DNA from: Histomonas meleagridis
Lineage: Eukaryota; Parabasalia; Tritrichomonadida; Dientamoebidae
DNA: 64,000 bases
Reading direction: 5' to 3'
NCBI GenBank assembly: GCA_020186115.1
Contig: WSYJ01000186.1
Span: forward strand, 496,001 to 560,000
Below the pieces are notes generated by a model, which worked only from the letters and a program-made list of their open reading frames with translations, ran no database searches and was not told the origin of the DNA. Position numbers and translations under genes: made by a program. Below are positions 49,289 to 58,239 of this stretch, one piece after another. Every line of letters starts with the position of its first letter. The stretch's first letter is position 1.

Positions 49289-51084
49289 ATGAATGATAAT
49301 TCCATGCAAAAAATAGGCTCTTATCAAAAATTGATTTGGAATTTACCTCAAGAAGATTTTGGCGAATTAATCCATTCAACATTAAAAATGTTCGAAGAAA
49401 CAAATTTTCATTTTTCGCTTAGTATGATTATATGTCAGTTAATATATATTTCTCTATGTTCCCATATGGATAAAATTGATATATATTTCCAATTTATGTT
49501 AAAAATCGAAGAACTAAGTCAGAACAAATATAAAATTATGGATTTATTTTATAAATATGTTAAAAAAAAGGTTTCTCAAGAATCACTTTTCATTTTTAAC
49601 GAAATGATTAAACAAAATATCATTGAACCAAAACATGTAAAAGAGAAGGTTAGTTTACTTTTTGCTCATTACATGAATGATATGGAACTTAAACATATTG
49701 GATGGGTATCATTCCGCAAAGAATTTTTCGATAATTATGAAGAACTTTCAAAGAATGATTGGGAACTTCATAAGAAATTAATTGAAGAAGGAGTTAATCC
49801 AAATGAAATTGCAAAAATCATTCGAAATGATGAAATCGAAAAACTTCAAGAAATATCATCACAAACGAATTTTGATTTTAATCAAGAAATTGAACCATCA
49901 CTTTATGAAAGATGTTCATTTGTTAATCAAAGATATGTTACATTAATTGATTATGCAGCATTTTTTTCTGCTATTAAATGTTTTAAGTATTTACTTATGA
50001 ATGGTGCAAATGTAAGGAACACAAGTAAATATGCAGTTGCAAGTGGAAACATTGAAATCATTCATTTATGTGAACAAAATTATTCACTATTTGATAGCGG
50101 ACATGAAACTGCAATACAATTTCATCAAAATGATATTTTCCATTATATTTACGAAAATAAAACTAGAGAAATCAAAAATTTTGAAAAATTGGGAATGTTA
50201 TGTGTTAAATATCAGAATTATGAAATTTTATTATTCCTAATTAAAGAAGGGTTGAAAATAACTGATGTTATTAATACATCAGCAAAAATCGGAAACATAT
50301 TTCTTTTAAAGGATTTTCTTGAAACGAGTCAAATTCCAAAAAATATTTTGTTATTTGCATCAAAATCAGGAAATGATGAAATTGTTAAATATGTTTTACA
50401 CCAACAAGGATTTGATATTAATGTTAAAAATATTTAAATATTTTGTTTAGGATTTTAATTAATAATTTGATATTCCATAATGTTATTTGGAAAATATTTT
50501 TTATATTTCGTACACCACTTATATTAGCATCATTAAATTGTTATGTTAATATCGTTAAGTTACTTCTTGAACAAGAAGGAATTGATATTAATGCTAAAGA
50601 TTTTTATTTGTTTTCTTTATTATTTATTTTATTAATTATATATTTCAACGGAATATTTGGAAATTATTTGAATTATTTTTAACAACACTAATGAGAGCAT
50701 CTCAATTTGGTAGTATCGAAATAGTTAAATTACTTCTCGAAAAAGATGGAATTAATATTAATGCTAAAAGTATATGTTTTCTTGTTTTGATGATTAATTC
50801 AATGTATTACTGTTTAAAAATAAAATTTAATTTTTATACAAAATATTTTCTACAGCAATTATGATCGCAGCTCAAAATAGAAATACAGAAATTGTTAAAC
50901 TGCTTCTTAAACAAAAAGAAATTGATATCAATGTTATAGATGCGTTTTAATTTTATTTAAATTTTGTTTTAATAATTTTGGGATTAAAAATCATTTTTGG
51001 TGTTTATTCATTTAATAATGGACATTACTTACAATTGCTAAATCAAAGAATTTAAGTGAGATTTGTGAATTACTTACTGAATAA
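49289..51084 (+). CDS. DUF3447/ankyrin-repeat protein with interrupted 3' end, copy 4
   Basis: The first frame (49289-50437, 382 aa) is intact from ATG. It has the N-terminal helical region, DUF3447 (SLYERCSFVNQRYVTLIDYA, AFFSAIKCFKYLLMNG) and ankyrin-like units ending INVKNI. Four more ankyrin units follow: 50512 (TPLILASLNC), 50682 (TTLMRASQFG), 50852 (TAIMIAAQNR) and 51022 (TLLTIAKSKN). Each is intact inside, and the last ends at a stop (51082-51084). Between them lie 75-80-base T-rich spacers with stops and frame changes. Successive unit starts, including 50342 in the main frame, are exactly 170 bases apart. The feature may be a truncated gene or one whose spacers are spliced. Function is unknown. 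Confidence 0.65.
50434..51021 (+). repeat. 170-base period of ankyrin unit plus spacer
   Basis: Ankyrin units at 50342, 50512, 50682, 50852 and 51022 are separated by T-rich spacers at about 50434-50511, 50604-50681, 50773-50851 and 50945-51021. The spacers differ in sequence, yet the period is exactly 170 each time. The third spacer begins GTATATG and ends TTCTACAG, a GT-AG pair. The fourth contains TTTTAATAATTTTGG, as in the spacers of copy 3. Confidence 0.8.
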
Positions 51085-51369
51085 AAAATATATTCTGTTT
51101 TTCTTTAGTTTTAATGTTATATTGACCTTTTTATTTTTTCCTCAATACACTCCCTTTTGGATACCCTTCATTGGAAAAAGCATTCTTCTTACTAAAAGAT
51201 TGTTATAAAATGATATATGAAGAGATTATTTATCAATTTACATAACATTTAGCATTCCTTTTGATACACATGATGCAAAGATGGCGCTTTGAAATTCTTT
51301 TTAAACAATAAAATAAAATTCAAATTTACCCAAAAAACGTTTAAATTTCTCAACAACTTTCCAAATTAA
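51085..51369. promoter_or_regulatory. Gap and promoter of the hydrolase gene
   Basis: AT-rich. CAAAAAACGTTTAAATTTC (51331-51349) lies about 25 bases before the ATG and is an AACGTTTAA-type element. Confidence 0.4.
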
Positions 51370-52383
51370 ATGCTTGTAAATCTTTTAGATTATGCAAATT
51401 GCTCAGCAGTAAATTCAGTTATTCGTCCTCCTCGAGCTGAGTATAATTTAAGCCGTTTACCAACTCGAAGGGATATTAATGGATACGGACCAGTTTTTCG
51501 CCAAGGTGTTTCTTTCGAAAACAACAGAGGCCAAAAGATTGTTGGATCTTACTTTGCACCAAATGGAGATATTGCAAATCCTCCATGTGTAATTTATCTT
51601 CATGGAAATGCTTCATGTCAATTAGAAGGTTTCTTCCTTCTTCCAATATTTATTCCATTTGGATGCTCCGTTCTTTGCATTGATTGTTCTGGTTCCGGGA
51701 ATAGTGATGGTGAAGTAATTTCACTTGGTTATTTTGAAAGTGATGATGTTCTTTGCGCAATTAAATTTCTTAGGGAGCGCTATAAAGTCGGAAAGATTGC
51801 ACTTTGGGGGAGATCGATGGGTGCCGCCACATCATTATTAACAATTGCAAAAGATCCCACGATTTCAGCAGCTGTTGTTGACTCACCATTTGCCTCTCTG
51901 CATGATCTCATATATGAAATCGGATGCAATTTGCCATTTCCCAAATTCATGGTCAAAATTTATGTTAATTTTATGCGTTTTAAGATCCGAAAAATTGCTA
52001 ATTTCAACATAGATGATGTTGAACCCATCAAGTATTCTCCAAATTCCACTGTTCCTCTTTTCTTAATACATGGAGCAAACGATACGTTTATTAATTGCAA
52101 ACACTCAAGGCGAATTTATGAGGCTTATAGTGGTGAGAAACACATCGAAATTGTTCCTGGAAACCATAACTCAATACGGCCACAAGATGTAATGATTTTG
52201 GCCATTCTTCATATTGCAAATCAGCTCGGCATACAAATCGATATCGAAGCAATTCCACCTATAGAAGAGGAAGACAATGCAAATTATCACTTCGAAAACG
52301 CAATGGATATGGGCGCGTCAAGAGGAAATAATAATAAGGAACAACTACATGAAGTTCTCGTGAAAAGTGAAGAAATCGATTGA
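51370..52383 (+). CDS. Alpha/beta hydrolase, ABHD13/17-like
   Basis: Serine hydrolase fold related to the ABHD13/ABHD17 group. The oxyanion-hole region is YLHGNASC (residues 77-83). The nucleophile elbow is WGRSMGAA with Ser149. The acid is Asp238 in LIHGANDTF and the His is His266 in PGNHNSIR. All three sit at family spacing, so it should be active. ABHD17 enzymes remove palmitate from proteins, but this copy lacks the N-terminal Cys cluster, so the substrate is open. No signal peptide or membrane segment is clear. The last 50 residues are acidic and Asn-rich. The stop is closely followed by AATAAATG. Confidence 0.8.
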   Translation: MLVNLLDYANCSAVNSVIRPPRAEYNLSRLPTRRDINGYGPVFRQGVSFENNRGQKIVGSYFAPNGDIANPPCVIYLHGNASCQLEGFFLLPIFIPFGCSVLCIDCSGSGNSDGEVISLGYFESDDVLCAIKFLRERYKVGKIALWGRSMGAATSLLTIAKDPTISAAVVDSPFASLHDLIYEIGCNLPFPKFMVKIYVNFMRFKIRKIANFNIDDVEPIKYSPNSTVPLFLIHGANDTFINCKHSRRIYEAYSGEKHIEIVPGNHNSIRPQDVMILAILHIANQLGIQIDIEAIPPIEEEDNANYHFENAMDMGASRGNNNKEQLHEVLVKSEEID

Positions 52384-52685
52384 TAATAAATGTTTTCATG
52401 GTGTGCAAACAATTTGTTTTGTATGTATTTCGTTCATTAGTAATAAAAATAACAAATTCGGTTCTTTTTTGAGATTTAATTAAATTTAATTTTTCACAAG
52501 AAAATTCAAAATTAATATATAAAAAGTTGGTAAAATGTTGTAACTCATGTAACTTAATAACATATGTACATAAATTCATATTTAAAATATACTAAATTTT
52601 ATAAAATCAAGTTATAACTTGATTTTGAATTTTTTTAAAACTTCATAACATGTTCAGATTGAAAAGAATTTATACTTAAATAATT
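52384..52685. other. Tail-to-tail gap
   Basis: AT-rich sequence between the hydrolase and RLP24 stop codons. An imperfect inverted repeat (AAATCAAGTTATAACTTGATTT near 52606) could form a hairpin. No gene is seen. Confidence 0.4.
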
Positions 52686-53228
52686 TTATTGATTATTTTG
52701 CATGTTTTCTTGCTTTTCTTGTATCCGCTTTTGTCTTCTTTCTTCTAATATCATTGCTTTATGTTCATTGATTTCAGCTTCCGCACGTTGTGTCTGTTCT
52801 CTAACAACTTCAGGAACGTGTTCGATAAGATTAATGTTCTGTGCAATATCAAATAATTTCTGTCTTGTTTCAATTGTAGCTGCCGTTCTCATTCTTCTTT
52901 CCCAATGTGCAGCTTCACGTTGCTGACGAATTTCATCAATCAAACGAATGGAACGAAGTGTTTGAGCAACAATATTACGGTCATATTTGATTGGACGATT
53001 TCTTCTTTGTTCGAAGTCAAACGTTGAATCAACAACCAAATCTTTTCCTTGTGCTGCTCTGTAAGCTTTTGTCCATTTGAATTTACGAGGATTCTTTTTT
53101 TTCATCCAAAACTTTCTGCACTTTCCTCGACAGAAACGAAAAGTTTTGCAATCATTACGAACATACATAGTGCCATGGCCCGGCCAGACAGGTCCTCCAC
53201 AAAATGAGCATTTTTCTACCCTCACCAT
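52686..53228 (-). CDS. RLP24: Ribosome biogenesis protein RLP24
   Basis: RLP24 occupies the ribosomal protein L24 site on pre-60S particles until Drg1/AFG2 releases it in the cytoplasm. The L24e zinc finger is at the N-terminus (CSFCGGPVWPGHG ... FCRGKCRKFW), followed by the family block NPRKFKWTKAYRAAQGKDL. The 180-aa length and the charged C-terminal helix (EEIR/RRQKRIQEKQ type) separate it from the true, shorter ribosomal L24. The ATG at 53228 is unambiguous. It is divergent from the CCDC12 gene, with only about 100 bases between their starts. Confidence 0.9.
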   Translation of the reverse strand: MVRVEKCSFCGGPVWPGHGTMYVRNDCKTFRFCRGKCRKFWMKKKNPRKFKWTKAYRAAQGKDLVVDSTFDFEQRRNRPIKYDRNIVAQTLRSIRLIDEIRQQREAAHWERRMRTAATIETRQKLFDIAQNINLIEHVPEVVREQTQRAEAEINEHKAMILEERRQKRIQEKQENMQNNQ

Positions 53229-53331
53229 TTTGCTCGACCAAAATCGATTTTTTTCTAAGGAATCGGCGACATATTATATGAAAAATGCCATTTATTTAAA
53301 CAAACATTGTCAAAATTCCATTTTGGGAAAA
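53229..53331. promoter_or_regulatory. Very short bidirectional promoter
   Basis: About 100 bases serve both RLP24 and CCDC12. No AACGG or AAAAGTG element was found, so a different promoter type, perhaps initiator only, is likely. Confidence 0.4.
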
Positions 53332-53616
53332 ATGGAAAACCAACATATTGTTTTCCGAATTTACAAACCAGAAAATGAAGAGCTAAAGAAATTGTGTCAA
53401 CCAATTGAAACAGAGCCACGAGAAGCTCTTGAAACAGTTGAAAGACTAATCGAGGATTCAAAAAATCAAGCACCAGACGTTGAAGGTATTGACATTCAGC
53501 TTGCTCCACCTCGCCAAGACAACGATATCAAGCGAATTATGCAACCATCAATTGATGAACTCTTAGATGAGACTAAAGCAGCACTTATTGAACTTCGTAA
53601 AAGCAAAGCAAAATGA
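53332..53616 (+). CDS. CCDC12/Cwf18-type spliceosome protein
   Basis: A 94-aa protein matching the CCDC12/Cwf18 family, a component of the Prp19-related spliceosome complex. Diagnostic blocks are FRIYKPENEELKKL (family FRNYxPEDExLKK) and IDIQLAPPRQDNDIKRIM (family DLANLAPRKPxWDLKRDV). A C-terminal helix TKAALIELRKSKAK completes it. The open frame extends upstream through RLP24 DNA, so it cannot mark the start. ATG 53332 (MENQHIVFRI) begins at the conserved block; ATG 53278 would add 18 residues. The N-terminal coiled coil of animal CCDC12 is missing. Its presence fits a lineage with few introns that still splices. Confidence 0.8.
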   Translation: MENQHIVFRIYKPENEELKKLCQPIETEPREALETVERLIEDSKNQAPDVEGIDIQLAPPRQDNDIKRIMQPSIDELLDETKAALIELRKSKAK

Positions 53617-53817
53617 GCCACCAATATTAGCGTCAGACTTTCCTTTCAGATATTACACTGTAAACATAGATTTGGATTTTTCTTTTTTTTCTTCATTACT
53701 TTCTGCCAGAAAAAAATTGCCATCACAAAACAACACAATTTGTAATGTCACCTCAAAGCTCCACGATATCTATCGGATAAAATAAACGTTTCTATTTTTT
53801 TACATAAACATAAATTT

Positions 53818-55860
53818 CTATTTCGGAATTGTTTTCATGAATTCGATCAATTCCTTTAAAGAATCCTCATCTTTTACATTCTTTATAATTGACAACAACA
53901 TTTCTGTCTTCTTCGTAGCGTCGATGTTAATTGCTTTCCACATTTCCAAATAAAATATTTTAATTTCATCGATATAAGCGTAATAATCATTTTTGCAGTC
54001 GTCGAACTTCTTTTCGATGATTGCAGCGTCCAAAATAATTTGTTCAGCTTCTTCGCTACCGAATTTTGCGGTCGGCGAAGTGTTTCGTACTTCTTTCAAA
54101 GCCTTTAACTTGAAGTACAATGCTGCGTCCTTCATCACATTAATAAATTTTTTGCCCAAAGTTTCGAAAAATTTGTTAATGCAATTTTCGCCGATTTTCG
54201 TTTCGAACGAAACTTTTTGTTTTAATTTATTCATTTCTTTTATTATATAATTTCGTAACAAATTAATTATTGACAAAAAAACAGATTTCGCAATGAATTT
54301 ATCACCGCAAATATTTATAGTTACATTTGAACCAATTGTTCCATATTCGAATGTTTGGATTTCATCTTCTTCAATCGGAACAGAAAAACAATTTTCAAGA
54401 ATTGTTGTTGAATTAATTCCATTAATTTCAAGTACACATAAATCATTATTTTCAATGTTGTTAATTACGTCGTTATTAACTTTCTTAAATAACCCAAATG
54501 GCTTCAAGATAAAACTCTTGTTTTCCATATAATGAGAGTTCGAAAACATTATAAAACAATTTAACGTTCCGCTTTTCCCGATTTTATATGAAAAATCAAA
54601 TGCGATGCGAGTCAATGAACCATTCGATGGTTGAATAACAGTAGAAAATTGCTCCGATTTATATGATTGACATGGAATTATGACGATTTGGGAATCGTTA
54701 CGTGGATAATATGTTAATGAGATAGTTGATGAAATTGAAACTTTGGATATTGGATTTTGACTTTCAATAAGGAAATTGAATTTTTGGTTGTTTAAGTCAT
54801 TTCGAACTTCAACATTTGTTTTCCCTGAATATGTTACCAATTGAATGTGATTCTTTTTGGCCTCGATTTCAAGTTGTTCAATGCGAGATTTTAATTGCGA
54901 TATTTCGGATTCTGTGACTTTTGGAGCTTTGCCACTTAATAATGATTTGTCTGATTTAGGTTCAATAAATAGAATTCCTACTTGCCCTGTTTGGGATGTA
55001 ATAAGTGCTGAAATCATATCGGATGAGTATATTAAACCAATTCCGATGTTGGATATATTAAAACCAATTTGAATTGTTGAAACAATTTTGGGAGCATCAA
55101 GTAATGCAAGAGAAATTAATACTATAGAACAATCTTCTAATGAAATTAAAAGTTCAGTAAAACCATCGTGATCAAAATCATATGATGAAATTGCTGTAGC
55201 TGATGAATCTAATGTTATTGATGAAACATTTTGATCGTCTTTGTTGTAAAGTCGAATAACGGAATCGGAGCACCCCAAAACAATAAACGTCTCCTTATCG
55301 TCTTTTGTACGTTGTATTGTGGTGATGCAATTAATAGAGGCAGAAAGACGTGTTACAAGTTGAGCGTTATTACCAATTAAAGTATAAAGGGATCCATCAC
55401 TACATGAAATATATGGAATATCATTTAAACATGAGATACCTGTAATTGTGGATGAAAGATTAATAAATTGTGAATTTGGTGTAATTAATGAACACATAGA
55501 ATAAGAAGCTGAAACAAGTGTGGATTTTTGATAACATAAATAAGAAATATTATTTTCAAATGGAGAATCTTTGATTTTTGTTTGTTCACCCTTCCTTGAA
55601 AAAGATAAGATTTCGCGATTATTTGACATGATAAAAGAATTCCCATTTGAAATTAAAGCCTCTGAATTACCACTCTCATTGTTACTAACAAAGCGTAGAT
55701 TTAATGTTTTGTTATCATATCGATAAGATCTTAATTTTCCATCAGAACCAACAATTCCCCATTTTTGCGTTTTATGTCCTGATTTATTAAGTAATGCAAG
55801 TCCGCAAGGTTTGATTGATGGTAAATGAAGGATTGGATAATAAGAGAGATTAATTTCCAT
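53818..55860 (-). CDS. BBS7: BBS7-like BBSome subunit
   Basis: The BBSome moves membrane proteins in and out of cilia and flagella. This 680-aa protein has the BBS7 layout. An N-terminal beta-propeller spans about 1-310, with ILSFSRKGEQTKI and LVSASYSMCSLIT matching the family's RGFTKRGKQF and LFLSASY blocks. A coiled coil lies at about 315-340 (SEISQLKSRIEQLEIEAKK). A GAE-type beta-sandwich and a platform-like domain follow to about 570, and a helical C-terminus completes it. The order and length fit BBS7, and no other BBSome subunit has this pattern as closely. The ATG at 55860 opens in the propeller's first strand. No promoter motif of the common type is close by. Confidence 0.7.
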   Translation of the reverse strand: MEINLSYYPILHLPSIKPCGLALLNKSGHKTQKWGIVGSDGKLRSYRYDNKTLNLRFVSNNESGNSEALISNGNSFIMSNNREILSFSRKGEQTKIKDSPFENNISYLCYQKSTLVSASYSMCSLITPNSQFINLSSTITGISCLNDIPYISCSDGSLYTLIGNNAQLVTRLSASINCITTIQRTKDDKETFIVLGCSDSVIRLYNKDDQNVSSITLDSSATAISSYDFDHDGFTELLISLEDCSIVLISLALLDAPKIVSTIQIGFNISNIGIGLIYSSDMISALITSQTGQVGILFIEPKSDKSLLSGKAPKVTESEISQLKSRIEQLEIEAKKNHIQLVTYSGKTNVEVRNDLNNQKFNFLIESQNPISKVSISSTISLTYYPRNDSQIVIIPCQSYKSEQFSTVIQPSNGSLTRIAFDFSYKIGKSGTLNCFIMFSNSHYMENKSFILKPFGLFKKVNNDVINNIENNDLCVLEINGINSTTILENCFSVPIEEDEIQTFEYGTIGSNVTINICGDKFIAKSVFLSIINLLRNYIIKEMNKLKQKVSFETKIGENCINKFFETLGKKFINVMKDAALYFKLKALKEVRNTSPTAKFGSEEAEQIILDAAIIEKKFDDCKNDYYAYIDEIKIFYLEMWKAINIDATKKTEMLLSIIKNVKDEDSLKELIEFMKTIPK

Positions 55861-56152
55861 TTTTTGAAATAGGGTACCCTAATGATAAAGAAAAAATTAA
55901 TTTTTCTTTAACTAATTTTTATAGAACAGGGTAAACAATCAATCATTAAATATTGAAATATTTATTTCAAATTTAATCTATAGTCTGTTAAAAAAAATCA
56001 AATTAATTATTAATATTAATTTTTTTAAACGCAAAATAAACAAATAATACACATGAACATAGGTCAGATTTAGCATGGCTTTTTAACAGTCTTGTTTTAA
56101 TATTGATAATCACAGTTCAAAACGGATTAATGTATTCATCAGCAAATTGGTT
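55861..56152. promoter_or_regulatory. Divergent gap, BBS7 and Sel1 genes
   Basis: AT-rich. TTCAAAACGGATTAATG (56116-56132) is a Myb-type core about 25 bases before the Sel1 gene. Nothing clear serves BBS7. Confidence 0.45.
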
Positions 56153-58000
56153 ATGACCAAGAAACAGGGGAGCCGTTTAATACAACGTTTGCTGGGAATG
56201 GTCGAAAACCTTTTCCATTTTCTTCCGAAGCTAATGCAAATGTTTATGACAGTCCTAAGCAACCTCATTTTTAATATAAAAAATTATATTTCGAATTTTT
56301 TGCAAATTGGAAATACATCAAATAACCAATCACAAAGTGATGAAGAAAAATCAGAAGTGCCTCCAGAAGAAATTCCGAAGCAACTTAATTTCATTAATTT
56401 TTATTTTGCAAAAATTGGTCCAGAATTCTTAAAAGATCCTATGATAAATTTCGAATCTAACGATCCGAATGATATCTTTGAATATGCGATCAATCTTCAA
56501 AGTGAAAAATCAAAAACAAGGCAAGATTTACAATTATCGGCGGAGATAATCAAATTGCTAGCTGAAAATGGCTACGGCGAAGCTCAAATTGCTTATGCCC
56601 AGATATTAGAAATTAGCCAAAAATATGAAGAATCCGACATAATTTTTGAAAATTGCAAAGATCTCTCACCAAATGGTATGTACCACTATGGGCGAATTCT
56701 CGAACTCAAAGGCAATTACAACAAAGCCCTTGAATATTATCAAAAATCGAATAATCAATTCGCAAATTATCATTACTCTCTTCTTCTCGACCAAATGGAA
56801 CACAACAACGCTCAAGCCAATCCAGACAGATCTTCTTCAACACTAGTTCATTATGGCATGAATTATTTACTCATTCAAGATTATGAGTCATCTGCCAAAC
56901 TTTTTAAAGCCGCTTCCGATCTTGACAATACTGAAGCACAATATCAGCTCGGCAAAATGTTATATGAAGGAACTGGTCTCAACCGCAACATCGCACAATC
57001 AGCACATTATTTCCAACTTGCAGCAACAAAACATCACACTAAAGCACTCGTATACTATGGGCAACAACTTGAACATGGCAAAGGTATTCCAGTAGATCTT
57101 GAAAATGCGGCAATATGTTATCGACAAGCCGCACTTCAAAACGATGCCAAAGCTCAAGTACTCTATGGACAAATGATCGAATATGGGAAACTTTCATCAA
57201 GTTTTAGTATTAATCGCCGTTACATTGAAGCCATTTCTAAGAACAACGAAAGCGAGATCTTTAAATGCGAAATGTATTTTGAGTTTGGTAATGATCGCCA
57301 AAGTATTATAGCTACAGCACTTAACTATAAAGAAGCGCATAAGAATAATAACATCACATTAATGAATCGATATAAAGAACAACTAATAAAAGGAGAAGAA
57401 AAACAATCATCAATATCAAATGCAGCTAAGTATTATCATCTTAGTTCATTACAAAATGATTCCGATGGATTGTTTTTGCTCGGAATGTTAAATGAGTTTG
57501 GCGACGGGGTGCCCCAAAACTTTACAAAAGCTGCAGAATGCTATCAAGCTGCTGCAAACTTAGGCCATGATGGAGCTCGGTTTAATCTGTCACGTTTAGT
57601 GAAATATGGAGATGGAATTGAGCAAGACCAAAAGAGATATCTTCAATTGATACAAAAAGATTTCGATTTTAATTGCTTTAGACCATTCATAATATACTAT
57701 AGGAAAATGGCTGAAGATAACAGAAGTTGGGCATTCGCACGATATGGGATTTTACTTCAATATGGAATAGGAATCAAACAAGATGAACATTTGGCGGCTT
57801 TATATTATAAATTGGCCGCTGACGAAGGATCTGTAATAGGTTCTGTGCTGTTCGGTCACGCGTTGGAGTATGGCATTGGCGTGACAAAAAGCCAAAAGGT
57901 GGCGGAAATGTGGTATAAAAACGCAAACTATGCAAAAATGGCTGAAAGAAAAGGAATTTTGTATGCTATATACGAGTTGCTGAAAAAATACAGTGAATAA
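56153..58000 (+). CDS. Sel1-repeat (TPR-like) protein
   Basis: A 615-aa protein with about ten Sel1-like repeats, helical hairpins for protein binding. Clear repeats include EAQYQLGKMLYEGTGLNRNI, KALVYYGQQLEHGKGIPVDL, AKAQVLYGQMIEYG, DGLFLLGMLNEFGDGVPQNF and WAFARYGILLQYGIGIKQDE. The first 60 residues carry a hydrophobic, possibly membrane-associated stretch (LMQMFMTVLSNLIFNIKNYI). The family includes the Hrd3/SEL1L adaptor and many trichomonad paralogues; this one has no kinase domain. The frame opens at TTG 56147, but the ATG at 56153 is preferred. The stop reads TAAAA. Confidence 0.8.
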   Translation: MTKKQGSRLIQRLLGMVENLFHFLPKLMQMFMTVLSNLIFNIKNYISNFLQIGNTSNNQSQSDEEKSEVPPEEIPKQLNFINFYFAKIGPEFLKDPMINFESNDPNDIFEYAINLQSEKSKTRQDLQLSAEIIKLLAENGYGEAQIAYAQILEISQKYEESDIIFENCKDLSPNGMYHYGRILELKGNYNKALEYYQKSNNQFANYHYSLLLDQMEHNNAQANPDRSSSTLVHYGMNYLLIQDYESSAKLFKAASDLDNTEAQYQLGKMLYEGTGLNRNIAQSAHYFQLAATKHHTKALVYYGQQLEHGKGIPVDLENAAICYRQAALQNDAKAQVLYGQMIEYGKLSSSFSINRRYIEAISKNNESEIFKCEMYFEFGNDRQSIIATALNYKEAHKNNNITLMNRYKEQLIKGEEKQSSISNAAKYYHLSSLQNDSDGLFLLGMLNEFGDGVPQNFTKAAECYQAAANLGHDGARFNLSRLVKYGDGIEQDQKRYLQLIQKDFDFNCFRPFIIYYRKMAEDNRSWAFARYGILLQYGIGIKQDEHLAALYYKLAADEGSVIGSVLFGHALEYGIGVTKSQKVAEMWYKNANYAKMAERKGILYAIYELLKKYSE

Positions 58001-58190
58001 AAATATTTATTGTAAAAAATCTAGGTTTTAAAATTCGTCCTTTTTACATCTCAATATTGTCCATCAGATTTTCCTTGAGATTTGGGGTTCTTTATTTAGT
58101 ATAACTCAAGCATGTGTAGCTTTAAAAAAAGCGGTATTTGAATTGTCACCGCCTGTGTTTATATTTTTTAAATTTGCTGATGAAATATAT
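58001..58190. other. Short AT-rich gap
   Basis: Nothing recognised before the CPSF30 promoter. Confidence 0.4.
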
Positions 58191-58227
58191 GTTAAACGGT
58201 CGCAAAAATTTACTAGTAAAAAGTGAC
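58191..58227 (+). promoter_or_regulatory. Myb core plus AGTAAAAAGTGA before CPSF30
   Basis: GTTAAACGGT at 58191-58200 and TTTACTAGTAAAAAGTGAC at 58209-58227, ending 12 bases before the ATG. The same pair with the same second element lies before the RNA candidate at 30582. Confidence 0.55.
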
Positions 58228-58239
58228 AGAAATTTCTCT

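Noticed and set aside
50773-50851. Calling the GT-AG spacer a confirmed intron
   Set aside because: The acceptor ACAG can also be read as the codons for Thr-Ala of the ankyrin unit (ACA GCA), and sister spacers lack GT-AG ends. It is kept as a hypothesis in the findings only.
53077-53277. Extended start of the CCDC12 frame inside RLP24
   Set aside because: This part is the complement of the RLP24 coding region, and its residues do not match CCDC12.
58138-58239. N-terminal extension of CPSF30 upstream of 58240
   Set aside because: It would run through the AACGG and AGTAAAAAGTGA elements just before the ATG at 58240, and the extra residues match no part of CPSF30.
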